Source: Mycobacterium kiyosense (lineage in GTDB: Bacteria > Actinomycetota > Actinomycetes > Mycobacteriales > Mycobacteriaceae). From it: DNA of 64,000 nucleotides. This document shows positions 7,470 to 19,100 of this stretch, piece after piece. Location of the stretch: positions 4,402,001 to 4,466,000 of the forward strand of contig AP025179.1 in NCBI GenBank assembly GCA_021654635.1, given 5' to 3'. The first letter of the stretch is position 1. Each line of letters starts with the position of its first letter. The notes beneath the pieces were generated by a model. The model did not search any database and was not told the DNA's origin. It was given only the letters and a program-made list of their open reading frames with translations. A program made the translations under genes and the position numbers.

Positions 7470-10400
7470 ATGGCCACTGAGCGCAGGCCGTCCGCTGCAG
7501 ACAGCAGGCGGTCGAACGAGCCGATCGCGATCTTGGGTATGGGATGTCGATTCCCGGGCGGCGTCGAATCGCCAGATGATCTGTGGCAGTTACTATCCGA
7601 GGAACGCGACACGACCTCGGAGTTTCCGACCGACCGCGGTTGGAATCTGGAGGCGCTCTTACGTCCCGAGCCCGACGCACGCGGTGCGACCTACGTGCGC
7701 GGAGGTTCTTTCCTGGACAACGCGGGTGATTTCGACGCGGCATTCTTCGGGATCAGTCCGCGTGAAGGCCGAGCCATGGACCCGCAGCAACGACTGCTGC
7801 TCGAGGTGACCTGGGAGGCACTGGAGCGGGCAACGATCGATCCGATTTCGCTGCACGGCAGCAACACCGGCGTGTTCATCGGCGCGGCCGCTCAGGAGTA
7901 CGGCCCGCGCCTATATCAGGAGACGGACGGATTTGCCGGCTATCTGGCTACCGGTGTCCCCGCTTGCATCGCCTCGGGCCGAATTGCTTACACACTCGGG
8001 CTGCAAGGTCCGGCACTGACGATCGACACCGGCTGCTCGTCATCTCTGGCTGCGGTGCACCTTGGCACGCGGTCGCTGCGTTCTGGTGAATGTGACTTGG
8101 CGGTAGTCGGTGGCGCCACCGTGATGTGCTCACCCAGCGTCTACATCGGCCTCGGCCGGCAGGGCGCGCTGTCTGCGGACGGCCGATCCAAGCCGTTTGC
8201 TGCCGCAGCGGACGGGTTCGGCGCTGCCGAAGGGGTCGGCGTGCTGGTACTAGCCAGACTTTCGCACGCCCGAACCGCGGGTTACCCGTTGCTCGCCCTG
8301 ATCCGCGGCAGCGCCCTCGGACAGGACGGGGCTACCGAGGTACTGTCCGCACCCAGCAATTCGGCTCAGCAGCAGGTGATTTGGCAGGCGCTATGGGATG
8401 CGGGCCTGAGTGCAGGTGACGTCGACGTGGTCGAGGCGCACGGCACGGGCACGAGGATCGGTGACCCGGTCGAAGCAAAAGCCTTGCACGCAACGTACGG
8501 CAAGGCCCACTCGCCGGAACGCCCACTACTGGTCGGCTCGGTCAAGTCGAACATCGGCCACACCCAGTACGCCGCCGGCGCCGCCGGCCTGATCAAGACC
8601 GTACAGTCGATTCGAAACGGGGTGGTGTCCGCGACGCTGCACCTGGATTCGCCTACACCACAGGTGGATTGGTCGTCTGGAACAGTCGAGGTGGTCGCCA
8701 GTGCACGTCCCTGGCCCGAGTCACCGGACCAGACCGAACGACCGCGGCGAGCCGGGATATCGTCGTTCGGCCTCAGCGGAACCAACGCTCACGTGATTCT
8801 CGAGCAGGCGCCGCCAGAGTCTGTGAGGGCGACGTCAACTCGTAAGCCTCTGCCGGTGACACCGTGGGTGCTGTCCGCAAAGTCGGCGCCTGCGTTGGCT
8901 GAGCAGGCGGCGCGGTTGCGGCGGTTCGTCGAGCAGCGCCCAGACGCCGATGCGATCGATATTGCCTACTCGTTGAGCGCGACTCGGTCGCTGTTCGACT
9001 ATCGCGCGGTTGCGGTAGGAGCCGAACGCGACGAGTTGTTGAGCGGATTGGCCGCGATCGCCTCCTGCGCCCCCGCACCCAATGTGGCAGCTGGAAAGGC
9101 CACTACCGCAGGCGGAACGGTCTTCGTCTTTCCAGGCCAAGGAACGCAATGGGCCGGCATGGCCGCCGAACTTCTGGACACGGCAACGGCGTTCGCCGAC
9201 CAGATGCGGCTCTGCGAAGCCGCTTTCGCCGAATTTGTCGACTGGTCGCTACTCGAGGCCGTACGGACCGCCGTTGGGTCTGCGAGCCTCGATCGTGTCG
9301 ATGTGGTTCAGCCGGTGCTGTTTGCGGTGATGGTCTCGCTGGCCGCGCAGTGGCGAGCGGTGGGAATTCAGCCCGACGCCGTCCTCGGCCATTCACAGGG
9401 TGAGATTGCAGCGGCCTACGTCGCTGGTGCGCTGTCGTTGGGGGACGCGGCGAGGGTCGTCACGTCGCGGAGCAAGGCAATCAAGGCAATCGCGGGAACC
9501 GGCGGCATGGTTTCGATCTCCCGGCCTGTCGAACTGGTTCACGCACTCATCGGACCATGGGCTCCATCGATTTCCGTTGCCGCACAAAATGGTCCGTCAT
9601 CGACGGTCGTGACCGGGAACGCGGCGGCGTTGGACGAGCTGATGGTCAGGTGCGAGCGCGACGAGGTGCCGGCCACCCGGATTCCTGTCGACTACGCTTC
9701 GCACTCGGCCCAGGTGGAGACGCTGCGTGACTCATTGCGCGAGTCGCTTTTCGGGCTGCAGCCACAAACCACCGAGATCACGTTCATCTCAACGGTCACC
9801 GGCGCCGGACTCGACACCAAGATCCTCGACGCCGACTACTGGTTCGCCAATCTGCGGCAACCGGTGCTCTTCGAACAGGCTGCGCGTTGGTCATACGAAC
9901 ATGGCTTTCGCACGTTCCTGGAATCCAGTCCGCATCCGGTGTTGATTGCCGGTATCCAGGAATCGCTGGAAGACGGTGGTGACCTCAATGTGGTTGGGAC
10001 GCTGCGCCGCAACGAAGGTGGCATGCGGCGGTTCTTGCTGTCGGCCGCCGAGGTACACGTGCACGGGAAATCACCCAACTGGGAGGGCATGTTCCATGCC
10101 ACCGGCACGCGTCGGGTCGACTTACCCACGTATGCGTTTCAACGCAAGCGCTACTGGATGGGCCCCGGGACCGATTTGGTCGACCCGAGCGGTCTCGGTG
10201 TCAGCGCCGCCGAACACCCCCTGCTCGGTGCCGTTGTGGACCACGCTGATTCAGCAGAGACCATTTTCACCGGTCGCCTCTCGCTCACGTCCCACCCGTG
10301 GCTCGCCGACCACAAAGTACACGGGGCAGTGCTCGTCCCGGGTGCGGCCATGGTGGAGCTGGTGCTATACGCCGGTGATCGTGCGGGGTGCCCGCGGGTA

Positions 10401-13400
10401 GACCAGCTCGTTTTGCAGGCCCCCTTGATCGTCGGCGAACGCGGTGGTGTCGCAGTGCAAGTCGTCGTCGGCGCGCAGGATGCGTCGGGTGAACGCGCGG
10501 TGCGGATCTACTCCCGGATCGACGGCGATGGTGCGGAACGAACTTGGACGCGTCATGCCGAAGGCATCCTTTCCCCAACCCCGGATGCCAGCTCCGGACA
10601 GGACTGCCACCGTTGGCCGCCGGAGGGGGCAATACCGATCGATATTTCGCAGGCCTACCCGAAGCTGGCCGCAGCTGGATACGACTACGGTCCCGCATTC
10701 CGCGGCCTGCGGTCGGTGTGGCGCCGTGGCACGGAGGTGTTCGTGGAGGCGGCGTTGCCGGAACAGGCAATGGCCGAAGCGAGCCGTTTTTGTCTGCACC
10801 CGGTACTGCTTGACACGATCCTGCACGGCATCGGCGCCGGCGGCATCCTTGCCGAATCGGAGTTGACCAGGCTGCCGTTCGAATGGGAAGGCCTGTCGCT
10901 GCATTCTGTTGGCGCGTCTCGGGTCCGCGCCCGAATCAGTCTAGTGGGCGACGATACGGTCGCCGTCAATCTGATGGACAGTCATGGGGACCTGGTTGGT
11001 CGCATCGATTCCCTTGCCCTGCGTGGTGTTTCGCCCAATAAGCTGCTGATGAGCACTGTCACCGACGATGCTGTGTACGGACTCGATTGGGTCGATTGTG
11101 CGCCAGGTGACGCTGGCGCGGGCCACGACCCGATGCGGAACGTCACGGTACTACGCTGCCCACCGACCATTTCGGATAGCGCAGCGTTTACCGATGGCGT
11201 CCGGCGAACGCTGGTGTATGTGCTGGCGCGAGTACAGAACTGGTTGTCGAGCGATCGTCGCGACGATGCGTGCCTGGTGGTGCTCACCCGCGGGGCGGTC
11301 GCGGTGGACTCGTCCGAAGACGTCACGGATCTCGGTCAGGCGGCCGTGTGGGGACTGCTGCGAAGCGCGCAGACCGAGCATCCGGGCCTGATCTTCTTGG
11401 CCGACGTCGATGACTGGGACCGTGCCGACGTCGCGGTCGCCGAACTGGCCAGCCGTAACGAATCCCAACTCGCAATCCGTCACGGCGGGAGCTTTGCCCC
11501 ACGGCTGGTACGCACCGAGCGAATCGATGGCGCCGAATACACCGAGATGGGCAATTGGCGCCTTGCCACCCTCGGCACCGGCACCCTGGACTCCGGTAAC
11601 TTCGCACTGCGGGCGTGGCCCGAAGCCACGCGTCCCCTTGCGCCCGGCCAGGTACGTCTGGGTTTGCGCTGCAGCGGCGTGAATTTCCATGATGTCCTGA
11701 CGGCACTGGGTCACCCGTCGGACTACGACGTCGGCCTCGAAGGATCCGGCGTTGTTCTCCAGGTCGCCGACGATGTGCTCGATTTTGCGCCAGGCGACCG
11801 CGTGATGGGTCAGTTCTTCGGCGCTGGACCCGTTGTCATCGTGGATCACCGGAGGATCGTCTGCATCCCGCCCGGGTGGTCGTACGGACAAGCGGCGACG
11901 GTGCCGGCGGTTTTCCTGACCGCGTACTACGCGTTGGCGCATGCCGCGCGCAGCTGTGCGGGCGAGCGGTTGTTGGTGCACGCCGCCACCGGCGGTGTCG
12001 GCATGGCTGCGGTACAGCTGGCCAGACACTGGGGACTCGATGTGTACGCGACGGCAAGCCCAGGCAAATGGGAAGTGTTGCGCAGCATGGGGTTCGACGC
12101 CAGTCACATGGCGAATTCCCGCACGCTCGAGTTCGAGCAGCATTTTTTCGCGGCGACCGGCGGCGCCGGTATGGACGTCGTAATCGACTGCCTGAAAGGC
12201 GAATTCGTCGATGCATCGCTGCGGCTCTTGTCGCGCGGCGGGCGTTTTGTCGAGCTGGGCAAAGCGGACATCCGAGATGCGGCCGAGGTGGCGACGCGGT
12301 ACCCGCATGTTCAGTATCGAGCGTTCGATCTCGTCGACGACGTTTCTCCCGAGCTGATGAGCGGGATGCTCGGTGAACTGGTGAAGCTCTTCGAGACGGG
12401 TGAACTGAGTCCGCTTCCGCTCCGTTCGTGGGATATCAGGCAGGCATCGGATGCGTTCCGCTTCTTAAGCCGCGCACGTCACGTCGGCAAGCTGGTGCTC
12501 ACCGTGCCCACACCACTCGATCCTGAAGGCACGGTACTGATCACGGGCGGTACGGGAGTGCTGGGGGCGCTGCTCGCCCGGCACCTGGTGACACGTCACG
12601 GTGTGCGAAACCTGCTGCTTATCAGCCGAAAAGGTCGCGCCGCCGAAAACGCTGCCAGGATCGAATCGGACCTGCTGGAACTCGGCGCCAGGGTGCGGAT
12701 CGAATCGTGCGACGCGGCGCACCGACCTTCGTTGCAGGAGGTCTTGGCCGGGATATCAGCCGAACATCCGCTGACGGCGGTCATCCATGCCGCCGGAGTG
12801 CTCGACGACGCCGTGTTCGCGGCTCAGACCCCGCAGCACCTGGACGCGGTGCTGCGCCCGAAAATCGATGCGTCGTGGAATCTGCACGACCTAACCGCGT
12901 CTACCGAACTCGCGCTTTTTGTGCTGTTTTCGTCGGCGGCGGGTGTCCTCGGTTCCCCCGGGCAGGCCAACTATGCGGCCGCCAACGCATTTCTCGACGG
13001 GCTCGCGCAGCATCGCCGCCAGCTTGGGCTGCCGGCTGTGTCCGTGGCGTGGGGATGGTGGGCCCAGGAGACCGGGATGACCGGTCATCTCGACGAACGC
13101 GATCGGACGCGCATGAGCCGCAGCGGCTATATCCCGATGTCTTCGGCCGAGGGCCTCGCGCTTTTCGATGCGGCGCTGTTGCAGCCGCGCTCGTTCGTCG
13201 TGCCGGCACAGTTCAATCTCGCCACCATCCGTTCGCACTCGACGGTCGGCGGGCCGCCACCCATTTTCCGCGGGCTGGTCCGTGCGCCACGGCGCACCGC
13301 CGAGTCTGCCGCGACCGAGCCGCCTGCCGACTTTCGACGGCGGTTCGCGGCGATGAGTACCTCGGAACGGGAACAAGAGCTGCTCGCCGTCGTCCTCACC

Positions 13401-14978
13401 AACGTTGCCGCGGTGCTTGGGCACGAGGCCGGCTATGCGGTGGACGCGAGCCAGGAGTTCAAGGAGCTGGGCTTCGATTCGCTTGGTGCGGTGGAGCTTC
13501 GGAATCGGCTCAAATCGGCGACCGGTTTGAAGTTGCCCACCACCGCCGTCTTCGATCATCCGACATCGACAGCGCTGGCCCGGTATCTGGCGAGTGCGCT
13601 CGATACCGCGGGGTCCCGAGCGGAAGAAGAAAGCGAATCGGCCGAACCGGATTGCTGGCCGTTGACGGCTTATCAACGCGACATCGTCGTGCTCGGTGCA
13701 CGCTATCCGGATCTTCCGATCGCACAGGTAGTTGCCCACACCCGCCTGGACGGCAGCGTGAATCCGCAGCGCATGCGCGGGTGCGTGCGGCGCGCAGGTC
13801 TGCGAAACGACGCACTGCGATTGCGTTTTGAACTTCGCGGTGGCGAGTTCGTCCAGGTCGTCGGGGCCGAGCTGCCCGAGCTCGAGGTCATCGATTTCAC
13901 CGGTGACGCGGACCCGGCGGCGGCGTGCCGGCGCTGGATCGAGGAGGCGACCGAACGCGTGCTTCCGCTCGAGGGGCCGCTGATCCGCGCCGCGGTGCTC
14001 ATTGATCGGACTGATTCGTTTCTGGTGTACGCGTGTCTCCATCACGCCGTAGGCGATGCGTGGGGCATCAATCTCGCGCTGAGCCAGGTGTTGAAAGAGT
14101 ATGTGTCGCGGACCGACACGAGCAGCGACAGCGACGTCGAGATGCCGAGGTACGTGGACTTCGTACGCACGGAACGCGAATACCGCGCTTCTCCGGAGTG
14201 GGCGGCCGATCGAGAATTCTTTCTTCAGAAGTACCGCGACATTGAGCCGGCGCTGTTCGCCCGCAACGGATCTCTATGCAGCCGCCGTCGATGCCACCAC
14301 TCCCTGCGGGTGGATCCGGAGACAGTCCAACGTGTTCGAGACACAGGTTGCACGATCTTTGCTTTCACCGCGGCCGCCGTCGGTGAGTACCTGGGCCGGA
14401 TACATCGCGGCCGGGACGTCGTCATCGGGGTCCCGTTCCTCAACCGGTCATCGGATGCCGAACTGCGCATGGTCGGCTGCATGACGAACATGCTGCCGCT
14501 GCGAATTCCGGGTGACGGCAAGTCGTCGATGGTCGAACTGGCCGGACGGATTAGCGCGCAGGTATGGGAACTGCAGGCCCGGCAGCGCTTCGCGTATGGA
14601 GACATCGTCGCGGCGGTGCAGAACGGGTCTGAGAACCCGTTGTTCGACGTCACCTACTCGTACATCTCGATACCTGACACCGGACATGAGTGGATCTGGA
14701 AAGACGTCAGCGTGCTCGCGTCCGGGTATTCACTCGATGCGGTCAATATCGTGGTTCGTGACCATGAGCGGGATGGATCGCTCGAGGTGGACCTGTTCTA
14801 CGCCGACGATGTCTTCGACGCGAACTATCCGTTCGCAGACGCCGTGCGTCACGTAGTGACTTTGATCAGGCGGGCACTGGACGCACCCGAGATGCCGCTC
14901 AGCGGAATCGACATGCTGTCGGTCGCCGATCGAGTCGCGCTCGACGAGTTCGCGTGCGGAGGGCCGACTCATGCTTGA
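7470..14978 (+). CDS. Hybrid reducing polyketide synthase module with terminal NRPS condensation domain (KS-AT-DH-ER-KR-ACP-C)
   Basis: The protein has 2502 residues. KS (about 18-440) has Cys189 (DTGCSSSL) and His324/His364 (EAHGTGT, SNIGH). AT (about 550-860) has GHSQGE with Ser642 and YASH at 742-745, the motif pair typical of methylmalonyl-CoA selection. DH (about 915-1190) has His948 in HxxxGxxxxP and Asp1115. ER (about 1370-1680) has the nucleotide loop HAATGGVGMAAV. KR (about 1688-1870) has an NADP loop GGTGVLG, a B-type LDD at 1778-1780 and Tyr1835. The ACP serine is Ser2004 (GFDSLG). The C domain (about 2060-2490) has HHAVGDA with His2192/Asp2196. All reductive sites look intact, so each cycle should yield a saturated alpha-methyl acyl unit. 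There is no loading module: the starter is probably an acyl-CoA or a carrier-bound acid. The C domain would pass the chain to the first A-PCP of the next protein, whose start overlaps by 8 bases. Confidence 0.95.
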   Translation: MATERRPSAADSRRSNEPIAILGMGCRFPGGVESPDDLWQLLSEERDTTSEFPTDRGWNLEALLRPEPDARGATYVRGGSFLDNAGDFDAAFFGISPREGRAMDPQQRLLLEVTWEALERATIDPISLHGSNTGVFIGAAAQEYGPRLYQETDGFAGYLATGVPACIASGRIAYTLGLQGPALTIDTGCSSSLAAVHLGTRSLRSGECDLAVVGGATVMCSPSVYIGLGRQGALSADGRSKPFAAAADGFGAAEGVGVLVLARLSHARTAGYPLLALIRGSALGQDGATEVLSAPSNSAQQQVIWQALWDAGLSAGDVDVVEAHGTGTRIGDPVEAKALHATYGKAHSPERPLLVGSVKSNIGHTQYAAGAAGLIKTVQSIRNGVVSATLHLDSPTPQVDWSSGTVEVVASARPWPESPDQTERPRRAGISSFGLSGTNAHVILEQAPPESVRATSTRKPLPVTPWVLSAKSAPALAEQAARLRRFVEQRPDADAIDIAYSLSATRSLFDYRAVAVGAERDELLSGLAAIASCAPAPNVAAGKATTAGGTVFVFPGQGTQWAGMAAELLDTATAFADQMRLCEAAFAEFVDWSLLEAVRTAVGSASLDRVDVVQPVLFAVMVSLAAQWRAVGIQPDAVLGHSQGEIAAAYVAGALSLGDAARVVTSRSKAIKAIAGTGGMVSISRPVELVHALIGPWAPSISVAAQNGPSSTVVTGNAAALDELMVRCERDEVPATRIPVDYASHSAQVETLRDSLRESLFGLQPQTTEITFISTVTGAGLDTKILDADYWFANLRQPVLFEQAARWSYEHGFRTFLESSPHPVLIAGIQESLEDGGDLNVVGTLRRNEGGMRRFLLSAAEVHVHGKSPNWEGMFHATGTRRVDLPTYAFQRKRYWMGPGTDLVDPSGLGVSAAEHPLLGAVVDHADSAETIFTGRLSLTSHPWLADHKVHGAVLVPGAAMVELVLYAGDRAGCPRVDQLVLQAPLIVGERGGVAVQVVVGAQDASGERAVRIYSRIDGDGAERTWTRHAEGILSPTPDASSGQDCHRWPPEGAIPIDISQAYPKLAAAGYDYGPAFRGLRSVWRRGTEVFVEAALPEQAMAEASRFCLHPVLLDTILHGIGAGGILAESELTRLPFEWEGLSLHSVGASRVRARISLVGDDTVAVNLMDSHGDLVGRIDSLALRGVSPNKLLMSTVTDDAVYGLDWVDCAPGDAGAGHDPMRNVTVLRCPPTISDSAAFTDGVRRTLVYVLARVQNWLSSDRRDDACLVVLTRGAVAVDSSEDVTDLGQAAVWGLLRSAQTEHPGLIFLADVDDWDRADVAVAELASRNESQLAIRHGGSFAPRLVRTERIDGAEYTEMGNWRLATLGTGTLDSGNFALRAWPEATRPLAPGQVRLGLRCSGVNFHDVLTALGHPSDYDVGLEGSGVVLQVADDVLDFAPGDRVMGQFFGAGPVVIVDHRRIVCIPPGWSYGQAATVPAVFLTAYYALAHAARSCAGERLLVHAATGGVGMAAVQLARHWGLDVYATASPGKWEVLRSMGFDASHMANSRTLEFEQHFFAATGGAGMDVVIDCLKGEFVDASLRLLSRGGRFVELGKADIRDAAEVATRYPHVQYRAFDLVDDVSPELMSGMLGELVKLFETGELSPLPLRSWDIRQASDAFRFLSRARHVGKLVLTVPTPLDPEGTVLITGGTGVLGALLARHLVTRHGVRNLLLISRKGRAAENAARIESDLLELGARVRIESCDAAHRPSLQEVLAGISAEHPLTAVIHAAGVLDDAVFAAQTPQHLDAVLRPKIDASWNLHDLTASTELALFVLFSSAAGVLGSPGQANYAAANAFLDGLAQHRRQLGLPAVSVAWGWWAQETGMTGHLDERDRTRMSRSGYIPMSSAEGLALFDAALLQPRSFVVPAQFNLATIRSHSTVGGPPPIFRGLVRAPRRTAESAATEPPADFRRRFAAMSTSEREQELLAVVLTNVAAVLGHEAGYAVDASQEFKELGFDSLGAVELRNRLKSATGLKLPTTAVFDHPTSTALARYLASALDTAGSRAEEESESAEPDCWPLTAYQRDIVVLGARYPDLPIAQVVAHTRLDGSVNPQRMRGCVRRAGLRNDALRLRFELRGGEFVQVVGAELPELEVIDFTGDADPAAACRRWIEEATERVLPLEGPLIRAAVLIDRTDSFLVYACLHHAVGDAWGINLALSQVLKEYVSRTDTSSDSDVEMPRYVDFVRTEREYRASPEWAADREFFLQKYRDIEPALFARNGSLCSRRRCHHSLRVDPETVQRVRDTGCTIFAFTAAAVGEYLGRIHRGRDVVIGVPFLNRSSDAELRMVGCMTNMLPLRIPGDGKSSMVELAGRISAQVWELQARQRFAYGDIVAAVQNGSENPLFDVTYSYISIPDTGHEWIWKDVSVLASGYSLDAVNIVVRDHERDGSLEVDLFYADDVFDANYPFADAVRHVVTLIRRALDAPEMPLSGIDMLSVADRVALDEFACGGPTHA

Positions 14979-16110
14979 TATCGATCCTGGGAAGATCATG
15001 ACGCTGGACCGGTTTGCCGCCGACGTTCCGGGTGGGCGGTCCGCGGTGGTGTCGACCGGCGGAACGCTCAGTTACGCGGAGTTCGACGGCGCCGTCAATC
15101 ACGTCGCGGAAGTGTTGCGCGGCAAGGGGGTCGAGCGCGACGAATGCGTCGGGGTCATCATGCCGCGTTCACCCGAATTGCTCGTTGCGATCCATGGGAT
15201 CTTGCGTGCGGGCGCCGCGTACGTGCCGATCGACCCGGCATATCCGAAGTTACGTATTCGTTCGATCGTTGCGGAGTGTGGGGCTCGAGTACTGATAACC
15301 GGAACCGAATTCGCGCAAATGGCCCATGAACTCAGAGTTGACCGCGTGGCGCCGAGCATGGTGGCGGCGGCTCCGGTCGAGCCAATCGCCTCGCCGGAGG
15401 ACTTGGCTTACGTGATCTACACGTCCGGATCAACCGGCCGCCCCAAGGGCGTGATGATCGAGCACCGCTCGGTGGTCAACCGACTGCGCTGGATGCAGCA
15501 ACGGTATCCCCTCGGTGCCGACGACGTCATTCTTCATAAGACGCCGGTGACTTTCGACGTGTCGGTGTGGGAGTTGATGTGGTGGGCGATCGCGGGTGCC
15601 AGCGTCGCGCTGCTCGAGCCGGGCGGCGAACGCGATCCGCGCAAGATGATCGCGGCGATCGAGCGCCATCGGGTTACGGTCATACATTTCGTGCCGTCGA
15701 TGCTCGGCCCGTTCTTGGATCAACTGGAAGACCAGCCTGATTCGATACGCGGGCTCACGTCATTGCACACGGTGTTCTGCAGTGGGGAAGCGCTAAGGCC
15801 CGCGCTGGTTGAGCGGTTCAACCAGGTATTCGGCTCCATCGGTGTGCCGCGGCTGGTGAATCTCTACGGACCGACCGAAGCGACGGTGGACGTGAGTTAC
15901 TTCGACTGCCCGTCCTGCGGGCCAGTCGACGCCGTTCCGATCGGAAAGCCAATCTCCAACACGACATTGGTGGTTCTCGACGAGCGCGGCAACCGCTGTC
16001 CGATGGGAGTGGCGGGGGAATTGAACATCGCCGGTGTGGGTCTGGCCCGCGGCTACCGCGGCCGCCCAGACTTGACGGCGGCGGCATTCCTCGCCGATGA
16101 TCGCGTACCG
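14971..16110 (+). CDS. NRPS segment 1: N-terminal core of the serine-activating A domain
   Basis: This segment carries A-domain cores A1-A6, including IYTSGSTGRPKG (A3), FDVSVWELMWW (A4), LYGPTEATVD (A5) and GELNIAGVGLARGY (A6). Reading the specificity positions against PheA gives D-V-W-H-F-S-L-V-D plus the invariant K. This is the classic serine code DVWHFSLVDK. The frame drifts off at the G run 16110-16116 and stops at 16311 with nonsense residues. With one G fewer it reads directly into RRYRTGDLARW (core A7) in the next frame. Split or fused, this domain should load L-Ser onto the first PCP (Ser codon 16604-16606). Confidence 0.85.
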
Positions 16111-19100
16111 GGGGGGCCGGCGCTACCGTACCGGCGATCTGGCCCGTTGGCGAGCGGACGGCAACCTGGAGTTTCTCGGCCGCATCGACGACGAGGTCAA
16201 AGTCCGGGGCAATCGGGTAAGCCTGGGCGAAGTGCAGACCGTGGCGCAGGCATGCCCGGGCGTGCGATCGGTGGTGGTGATCGCCGAGCCGTCAGACACC
16301 CACGGAACTAATCTGATCGGTTATTTCGTCGGCGAGTTCGTCTCCGTTGATCAACTCCGAGAGCACCTGGCGCGGCGGCTGCCCGCCTATATGGTTCCCA
16401 CCGCCTTCGTCGAGTTGAACGCGTTGCCCCGCACGGCCAGCGGCAAGGTGGATCGTCGGGCGCTGCCCCCGCCCGGCGGGGCGGATCACTGCGCCGCGAC
16501 ACCCCGTACCCCGACCGAGGCGGCTCTAGCCGCCGCCTTCGCGTCGGTTCTCAAGGTCGAATCCGTTGGTATTTACGACAATTTCTTTGCCGGTGGCGGT
16601 GACTCGATTCTTGCGCTCGCGGTACGCAGCGACGCGGAGAAGCGCGGAATCGCCTTCGATGTCGACGACCTCTTCGCCCGGCCCACGGTCGCCGAACTGG
16701 CCGAGTCAACTTGGCCGACGGCGCCGGAGCCAGACGGCGTCACGGCTGCATTCGCGTTGGTTCCGCTGATCGATCGTGCTGCGCTGCGTGACGCCGAGGA
16801 TGCGTTTCCCGCTACCGCGTTGCAACTCGGCATGCTCTTCCACAGCCTCAACCGCGCCGAATCGACGATGTATAAGGATGTCTTTCGCTATCGCGTGGTG
16901 ATGCCTTGGCAAGAACGAGAGTTCACCGAGGCGTTTGACCGGTTGGTTGCCCGGCATCCCGCCCTGCGGTCCTCGTTCGACCTCGGCCTGCATTCGGTGC
17001 CGCTGCAGGTTGTCTGGTCACGGGTGCCGCGTGCGTTCGACTCCGTGACCGGAGCCGACGATGTGCTTGTCTGGGACTACCTGGCTGCCCGCCACGCGTA
17101 CCGCTACGACGTGGAGCGAGCTCCGCTGTACAGCCTGCACGCGTTCGTACGGGACGAAGGCGTGGATCTCGTCTTCGCGTTCCATCACGCCATCCTGGAC
17201 GGCTGGAGCGTCGCGAATCTGATGCGGGAGTTGTTGCAGGACTATTTGTTTCACGTTGGGATCGATGTCGCGCCGATCAACACCGAGGTGCACGCGGCGA
17301 CCATGCTCGCCGAATATGCCCGTCTGGAAAGAGAGGCGCTCGAAGAACCTGCCGCGCGGGACTTCTGGCGAAATACTCTGGATGGAGCGCAGGCCACGTC
17401 GCTGTCAACCTGTGTCGCCGGTGAAGCGGCGGTGACGGTCGATCCGGTTGTGACGGCTCCGATTCCGCCGCGGCTGCAGGATGCCGTTGGACTATTGGCA
17501 AAGTCTCGTGGGCTGCCGTTGAAGTCGCTGCTGCTGGCCGCGCATTGCGTCACCCTGCAAAGACTCTCGGGCCAGCGGGACGTCACCACGGGACTCGTCA
17601 CGCACGGGCGGCCCGGTCGTGCCGGAGCCGAGATGGCCGCCGGACTGTTTCTCAACACGATACCGGTCCGGCTTGACGACACACCGGCGACCTGGCTCGA
17701 CGTCGTCGGCCAGATTGCACGTACGGAGCGCGCGAGCTATCGCTACCGACGTTATCCTTTGCAGGCCATGCAATCCGATGCCGGCCGCCCACTCTTCAAC
17801 GTGGTGTTCAACTACGTCAACTACCACCCCCTTGCCGAACTGGCCGGAACCACCGACATCGAACTGCTCGACTTTGAAGTACACGAACAAACGAACTTCT
17901 CGCTACTCGCGACCGTCGGCATCGATCCGCGCACCGGGCAGCTGGTGTTGCGCGTCACAGGTGATCCGAAAGGCGTCACCTTTGCGCAAGCCAACGAATT
18001 TGCAACCACATTCATGCGTGTGTTGGCCACAATCGCACGCGAACCCGAGCAGACCGTCGATAGTGTCGCCGACGTGCCGCTCGCTCAATGCGTCACACAA
18101 CGGGTCGCCGAACAGCCCGAAACGGCCGCGGATGGATCGCCGGTGGCTCCTCGCAACCGGGTCGAGGCGGCGCTGGTCGATGTGTTCGCCTCGGTGCTCG
18201 GCGTGAAATCCGTGGGTGTACACGACAATTTCTTCACCGTGGGCGGAGACTCGATCCTTGCCCTCGTCGTGCGCAGTAAGGCCGAAAAGCGGGGCATTGC
18301 TTTCGATATCGAGGAATTATATGCGCGGCCCACGGTCGCCGAACTGGCTGAATCCGGTTCAGCGCCGCCGCCGCAGGGTGTCACGGACGCGTTCGCATTG
18401 CTTCCGCTGATCGATCGTGCTGCGCTGCACGACGCCGAGGACGCATTTCCCGTCAACGCGTTGCAACTCGGAATGCTCTTCCACAGCGCCGAGCGGGTCG
18501 ATTCGACGATGTACAAGGACGTCTTCCGTTACCGCCTGGCGATGCCGTGGCGCGAAGAGCAGTTCACCTACGCGTTCGATCACTTGGTGGCAAGGCATCC
18601 CGCGCTACGTTCGTCGTTTGAACTGAGCCGGTATTCCGCACCGGTGCAGATTGTCAGGTCGCGGGTGTCGCGTGCGTTCGACGTCGTGACCGGAGCCGCG
18701 GACATCGAAGGCTACATCACCGCCCGACAGAGCCAACGGTACGACGTCAACCACGCACCGCTCTACAGCTTGCGCGCGTTCGTCTGCGAGGACAGCGTGG
18801 ATCTGGTATTCGCCTTCCATCACGCAGTGCTGGATGGCTGGAGCGCCGCCAACCTGGTACGCGAATTGTTGCAGGACTATCTATTCCACGTCGGCGTCGT
18901 TGGCGTCCCTCCGATCGACGCCACGGTTGAATCGGCAACCATGCTCGCTGAGCATGTCCGGCTAGAAAGGGAGGCGCTGCATAACCCTGAGGTGAAAAAG
19001 TTCTGGCAGCATGCGATGGACGGCTCCCGTCCGACGACGCCGCAATCCTACGTCGCCCACCAGCCACCGGCGACCGCCGATCCGGTTGCGACGGTGCTGA

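Noticed and set aside
11151..13831. Open frames on both strands within the PKS ER and KR domains
   Set aside because: All overlap intact PKS domains with catalytic residues in the main frame.
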